From Mycolicibacterium aubagnense (GTDB lineage: Bacteria > Actinomycetota > Actinomycetes > Mycobacteriales > Mycobacteriaceae): 64,000 bases of DNA. The position numbers and the translations under genes were made by a program. Location of the stretch: positions 2,232,001 through 2,296,000 of the forward strand of contig NZ_AP022577.1 in NCBI RefSeq assembly GCF_010730955.1, in the 5' to 3' direction. Below the pieces are notes generated by a model that saw only the letters and a program-made list of their open reading frames with translations, was not told the DNA's origin and did no database searches. Positions 61,301 to 64,000 of the stretch are shown piece by piece; within the stretch, counting starts at the first letter, position 1, and each line of letters opens with the position of its first letter.

Positions 61301-61642
61301 TATCAGCCACCGGAGCAACCACTGCCGGTGCTGCGCGACCTGGTGGCGATCTACGACGCCGGCCGGTGCGAACCGCTGCCGCTGCCGCTCAAGACATCGC
61401 TGGAATGGGCGCGCGCGCGGCAATTCGACGATCCGGTACCGGAGCGGGGCGCCGAGTCGGAATGGCGCTGGGAGAAGGACGGCGCCGAGTACGTCGAGGT
61501 ATGGGGACCGGGCGCGCCGATGCACGTTCTGCTCGATCCGCCGCGGTCCGACGAGGTCGCCGTACCCGGGGAGAACACGCGCCTCGGGGCCTACGCGTCC
61601 CGGCTGTGGCGGCCGCTGCTCGATGCGGAACGGCGGATCTGA
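58328..61642 (+). CDS. recC: exodeoxyribonuclease V gamma subunit RecC
   Basis: 1104 residues. RecC is the helicase-like subunit without ATPase motifs that splits the duplex and, in E. coli, reads Chi. Seen: ELVLVSARGMERWLSQQL near the start, RCHGAARQIDVLRDVLLGLLDDD, DILVMCPDIDTYAPLI, FPRTNIADGDDVLARHP, and a C-terminal domain with FFANPVRGFFRALD. Overlaps recB by one base. In mycobacteria RecBCD serves single-strand annealing, while AdnAB does end resection for recombination. Confidence 0.95.
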   Translation: MALHLHRAEDTGALATGLGALLAEPLADPFASELVLVSARGMERWLSQQLSHVLGHGAAADGVCAGIEFRSPASLLAEITGTVDSNPWDPDAMVWPLLEVLDDLGTDHRWADTLAAHLGYTELGSPEETQLRQGRRYAVARRLAGLFDTYAKARPAMLADWLDGGSADGAGGHLDDDLRWQPHLWRATADRIAADPPPMRQAKTVARLRHSPSELPARLSLFGHTRLPAADLELLGALATHHELHLWLPHPSDPLWQELSDLHGQEARRDDTSRLRVGHPLLQTLGRDLRELQRGLPAAQTDRFHARAGFPDTLLGWLQSDISADDVRPAQRHLTKDDRSIQIHRCHGAARQIDVLRDVLLGLLDDDETLQPRDILVMCPDIDTYAPLITAAFGAGEHADLSHPAQGLRVRLADRALTQTNPLLGVLAELLDIADGRATASSVLSLAHGDPVRRRFGFGDDDLVTITEWVGAAGIRWGFDAPHRSTYDLQRYPQNTWQFGVDRLLVGAAMSDDSQGWLGTALPLDDVDSNRVELAGRLAEYVQRLRGVVDRLAGAQPLDGWVEVLRDGIAQLTRVGLDEQWQQAQLDRELTRVLTHAGSRSGTTLRLPDVRSLLRRQLAGRPTRANFRTGTLTVCTMVPMRSVPHRVVCLVGLDDGVFPRTNIADGDDVLARHPLTGERDIRSEDRQLLLDAICSATDTLVITYTGTDEHSGEHRPPAVPVQELLDAVENTSARTVDQTESVRDHIVADHPLQPFDIRTVSAAPDGLVPDRPFTYDPAALRGARAVLGERRPKPRLIDGPLDQSPCGDVELAELLRFFANPVRGFFRALDYTLPWDADEVSDEMPVAIDGLGKWAVGERMLDDLKIGREPDFVIGAEWRRGTLPPGHLGWRQAREIRGEAIELATAARTLQRGEPSALDIDVDLGEGRRLTGTVAPLWQDRTVTVTYSKLGAKHRLQAWVTLVALAAGAPEREWEAYCIGRGPRNTMAAMAYQPPEQPLPVLRDLVAIYDAGRCEPLPLPLKTSLEWARARQFDDPVPERGAESEWRWEKDGAEYVEVWGPGAPMHVLLDPPRSDEVAVPGENTRLGAYASRLWRPLLDAERRI

Positions 61643-64000
61643 TGGACGCTTTCGATCTGCTCGGCTCGCTGCCCGAACGAGCGACGACGACGGTGCTGGA
61701 AGCCAGCGCCGGGACCGGCAAGACCTATGCCCTGGCCGGTCTGGTGACGCGGTACATCGCCGAGGGGGCCGCCACTCTGGATCAGATGCTGCTGATCACG
61801 TTCAGTCGGGCGGCCACCCGGGAACTGCGGGAACGGGTGCGCGCTCAACTGGTCAAGACCGTGGCCGCGCTGGATGATCCGCCCGCGGACGCCGACGACC
61901 TGATCCGCCATCTGGCCAATGCGGTACCCGACGAACTGGACCGGCGCCGCGGCCGCCTGCGGGACGCACTGTCGGATTTCGACGCCGCGACCATCGCCAC
62001 CACCCACGAGTTCTGCGGGCTGGTGCTGCGCTCCCTCGGCATCGCCGGTGACACCGATTCGGGTGCCCAGCTGGTGGAGAGCCTCGACGATCTGGTGGGC
62101 GAGATCGTCTCCGACCTGTACCTGACCACCTACGCAGACCAGCGCGACGAACCCGGGCTGAGCTTCACCGAGGCGCTGGAGCTGGCCAAACGGGTCGCCG
62201 GCGATCCCAGTGCACAGCTTCGTCCCGCGGCCGCTGATCCCGACAGTGTTGCGGCAGAACGCTTGTCGTTCGCCGCCGGGGTGCTCGAAGAACTCGAACG
62301 TCGCAAGCGCCGGCTGGGCGTGCTGAGCTTCGACGACCTGCTGAGCCGGCTCGCCACCGCGCTGGAGGAATCCGACGCACCGGCGCGCGACCGGATGCGC
62401 CGGCGCTGGCCGATCGTCATGGTCGACGAGTTCCAGGACACCGACCCGGTGCAATGGCAGGTGATCTCCCGGGCCTTCGTCGGGCACAGCGCCGTCGTCT
62501 TGATCGGTGACCCGAAGCAGGCCATCTACGCGTTCCGCGGCGGCGACATCGTCACCTACCTGGATGCCGCGCGCAGCGCCGACCAGCGACTGACGCTGGC
62601 CGAGAACTGGCGCAGCGACAAGGTTTTGGTGGACCGGCTGCAGACCCTGCTCAAGGGCGCGGCGCTCGGCGACGAAGACATCGTGGTGCACCCCATCGAG
62701 GCCCGTACCGACCGGCACCGACTCACGGGTGCGCCGCACAGCGATCCCTTCCGGCTGCGGGTGGTGGCGCGCACGGAGTTCGGGACGCCGCAGCGCAAGA
62801 TGGTCCCGATCGGCCAGTTGCGTCCGTACATCGCCAAGGATCTGGCCGCCGACATCTCGGTGCTGCTCGCCAGTGGCGCGCAGTTCGACGGCGAGCCGCT
62901 GACCGCCGGCGACATCGCGGTGATCGTCGACAGCGGCCTCGATGCCATACCGTGCCGGGATGCGTTGCTGGACTTGGGTATTCCGGTGGTGTATTCGGGT
63001 GACACCGATGTGTTCGCCTCGGCCGCGGCGGCGGAGTGGCTGCGGCTGCTCGATGCCTTCGACGCCCCCAATCGCAGTGGCGTGGTGCGGGCCGCCGCGA
63101 CCACCATGTTCTTCGGCTACCGCGCCGCCGAACTGGCGGCGGGCGGCGACGAGTTGACCGACCAGGTCACCACCACGGTCCGGCAGTGGGCCGGGCTGGC
63201 CAGGGATCGGGGTATCGCGGCGGTGTTCGAGTCGGCGGTCTCCCTGGGCCTGCCCGAACGAGTGCTCGGGCACCGCGGCGGTGAGCGGCACATGACCGAC
63301 CTGGCGCACGTGAGCCAACTGCTGCACGAAACCGCCCACCGCGAGCGGTATCACCTTCCTGCCCTGCGTGATTGGCTGCGCCGCCAGATCAAGGACCGCG
63401 GTGGCCCGGCCGAGCGCAACCGCCGGTTGGACAGCGACGCCGCGGCCGTGCAGATCATGACGGTGTGGCGCAGCAAGGGGCTGCAATTCCCGGTGGTGTA
63501 CCTGCCGTTCGGGTTCAACCGGTTCGTCAAGGCCGACACGGTGCTGTGCTTCCATGACGCCGACGGCACGCGTTGTCTGCATGTCGGCGGCGCCGGGGCT
63601 CCCGACCGGACCGCGGCCGAGCAGGCCGGCCTGGCCGAGACCGCCGGGGACAACGTCCGGCTCACGTACGTCGCGCTGACCCGGGCCCAGTCGCAGGTGG
63701 TGGCGTGGTGGGCGCCGTCCCGCGACGAGCGCAGCGGTGGCCTGTCCCGGCTGCTGCGGGGGCGCCGTCCCGGCGCCACCCTGGTACCGGACTCCATTGT
63801 CCCGCAGACGCTTTCCGACGACGACGCGATGGCCTGTTTCACCGCGTGGGAGCACGCCGGCGGCCCGGTGGTCGAGGCGGCCGAGCCCGTCACGCCGATG
63901 GCACCACCGCTCCGGGAGGCGCCCCCGGACCTGGACGTGCGGCACTTCCACCGGAGCATCGACACCCATTGGCGCCGGACGTCGTACTCGGCGCTGGTGC
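61642..64000 (+). CDS. recB: exodeoxyribonuclease V beta subunit RecB, 5' part
   Basis: Truncated by the window end; 786 residues are visible of an expected about 1090. Superfamily-1 helicase: Walker A ASAGTGKTYAL, Walker B MVDEFQDTDPVQW, GDPKQAIYAFRGGD (motif III), TLAENWRSD, MTVWRSKGLQFPVVYLPFGF (motif V), RLTYVALTRAQSQ (motif VI). The nuclease domain lies beyond the window. Coupled to recC; recD is expected next. Confidence 0.96.
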   Translation, partial: MDAFDLLGSLPERATTTVLEASAGTGKTYALAGLVTRYIAEGAATLDQMLLITFSRAATRELRERVRAQLVKTVAALDDPPADADDLIRHLANAVPDELDRRRGRLRDALSDFDAATIATTHEFCGLVLRSLGIAGDTDSGAQLVESLDDLVGEIVSDLYLTTYADQRDEPGLSFTEALELAKRVAGDPSAQLRPAAADPDSVAAERLSFAAGVLEELERRKRRLGVLSFDDLLSRLATALEESDAPARDRMRRRWPIVMVDEFQDTDPVQWQVISRAFVGHSAVVLIGDPKQAIYAFRGGDIVTYLDAARSADQRLTLAENWRSDKVLVDRLQTLLKGAALGDEDIVVHPIEARTDRHRLTGAPHSDPFRLRVVARTEFGTPQRKMVPIGQLRPYIAKDLAADISVLLASGAQFDGEPLTAGDIAVIVDSGLDAIPCRDALLDLGIPVVYSGDTDVFASAAAAEWLRLLDAFDAPNRSGVVRAAATTMFFGYRAAELAAGGDELTDQVTTTVRQWAGLARDRGIAAVFESAVSLGLPERVLGHRGGERHMTDLAHVSQLLHETAHRERYHLPALRDWLRRQIKDRGGPAERNRRLDSDAAAVQIMTVWRSKGLQFPVVYLPFGFNRFVKADTVLCFHDADGTRCLHVGGAGAPDRTAAEQAGLAETAGDNVRLTYVALTRAQSQVVAWWAPSRDERSGGLSRLLRGRRPGATLVPDSIVPQTLSDDDAMACFTAWEHAGGPVVEAAEPVTPMAPPLREAPPDLDVRHFHRSIDTHWRRTSYSALV

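Overview
The window is chromosomal DNA of a mycobacterium, most likely a fast-growing environmental species (Mycolicibacterium type). The assignment rests on mycolic-acid genes (a methoxy-mycolate-synthase-type methyltransferase, the HadABC dehydratase), a 1172-residue RpoB and 1318-residue RpoC of mycobacterial type, Mkl, RecBC, high G+C, and gene order that follows the M. tuberculosis rpsL-to-recB segment (Rv0682 back to about Rv0630c) as I remember it. No phage, insertion sequence, CRISPR array or plasmid feature was seen.

Layout: (1) 1-5777, minus strand: a partial membrane protein, a PP2C phosphatase, then tuf, fusA, rpsG, rpsL. (2) 6076-9004: an orphan SecD-like protein, a TetR regulator and two secreted DUF3060 proteins. 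(3) 9015-15408, minus strand: a lipid-catabolic operon (fadE8-like, echA4-like, PaaX-like regulator, echA5-like), an amino-acid permease and endonuclease IV. (4) 15704-18288, plus strand: a three-gene type III polyketide synthase operon of srsABC type. (5) 18297-30192, minus strand: two PknH-sensor-like lipoproteins, rpoC, rpoB, mkl, rplL, rplJ, with a clear rpoB promoter and an attenuator-like rplJ leader. (6) 30485-34838: a formyltransferase / ATP-grasp ligase pair behind an iron box, a DUF1772/HxlR divergent pair, a ROK sugar kinase and a small unknown gene coupled to (7) a 1398-residue GH38 alpha-mannosidase. (8) 39055-46431: a WYL regulator facing two DinB genes, a TetR regulator facing an MpaB-type oxygenase, then ABC1 kinase, lipG and mmaA4. 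(9) 46496-50501: a secreted clan-A glycosidase with a repeat tail, a membrane EEP hydrolase, a VanX-like dipeptidase and a tiny Cys-rich protein. (10) 50657-55516, minus strand: rplA, rplK, nusG, secE, tRNA-Trp, hadC, hadB, hadA, rpmG, tRNA-Met, tRNA-Thr. (11) 55826-64000, plus strand: glyoxalase II-like hydrolase, a membrane protein, echA3-like crotonase, recC and the start of recB.

The core is informational (transcription, translation, Sec export, recombination) and cell-wall lipid synthesis. Compared with the M. tuberculosis order, accessory genes sit at a few junctions: rpoC/end (polyketide operon and lipoproteins), rplJ/ROK kinase (iron-box pair and HxlR locus), GH38/ABC1 kinase (regulator-operator pairs), and mmaA4/rplA (glycosidase block). 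The most interesting accessory units are the iron-box formyltransferase/ATP-grasp operon and the type III polyketide operon. Four divergent or upstream sites show inverted repeats or boxes good enough to name as operators.
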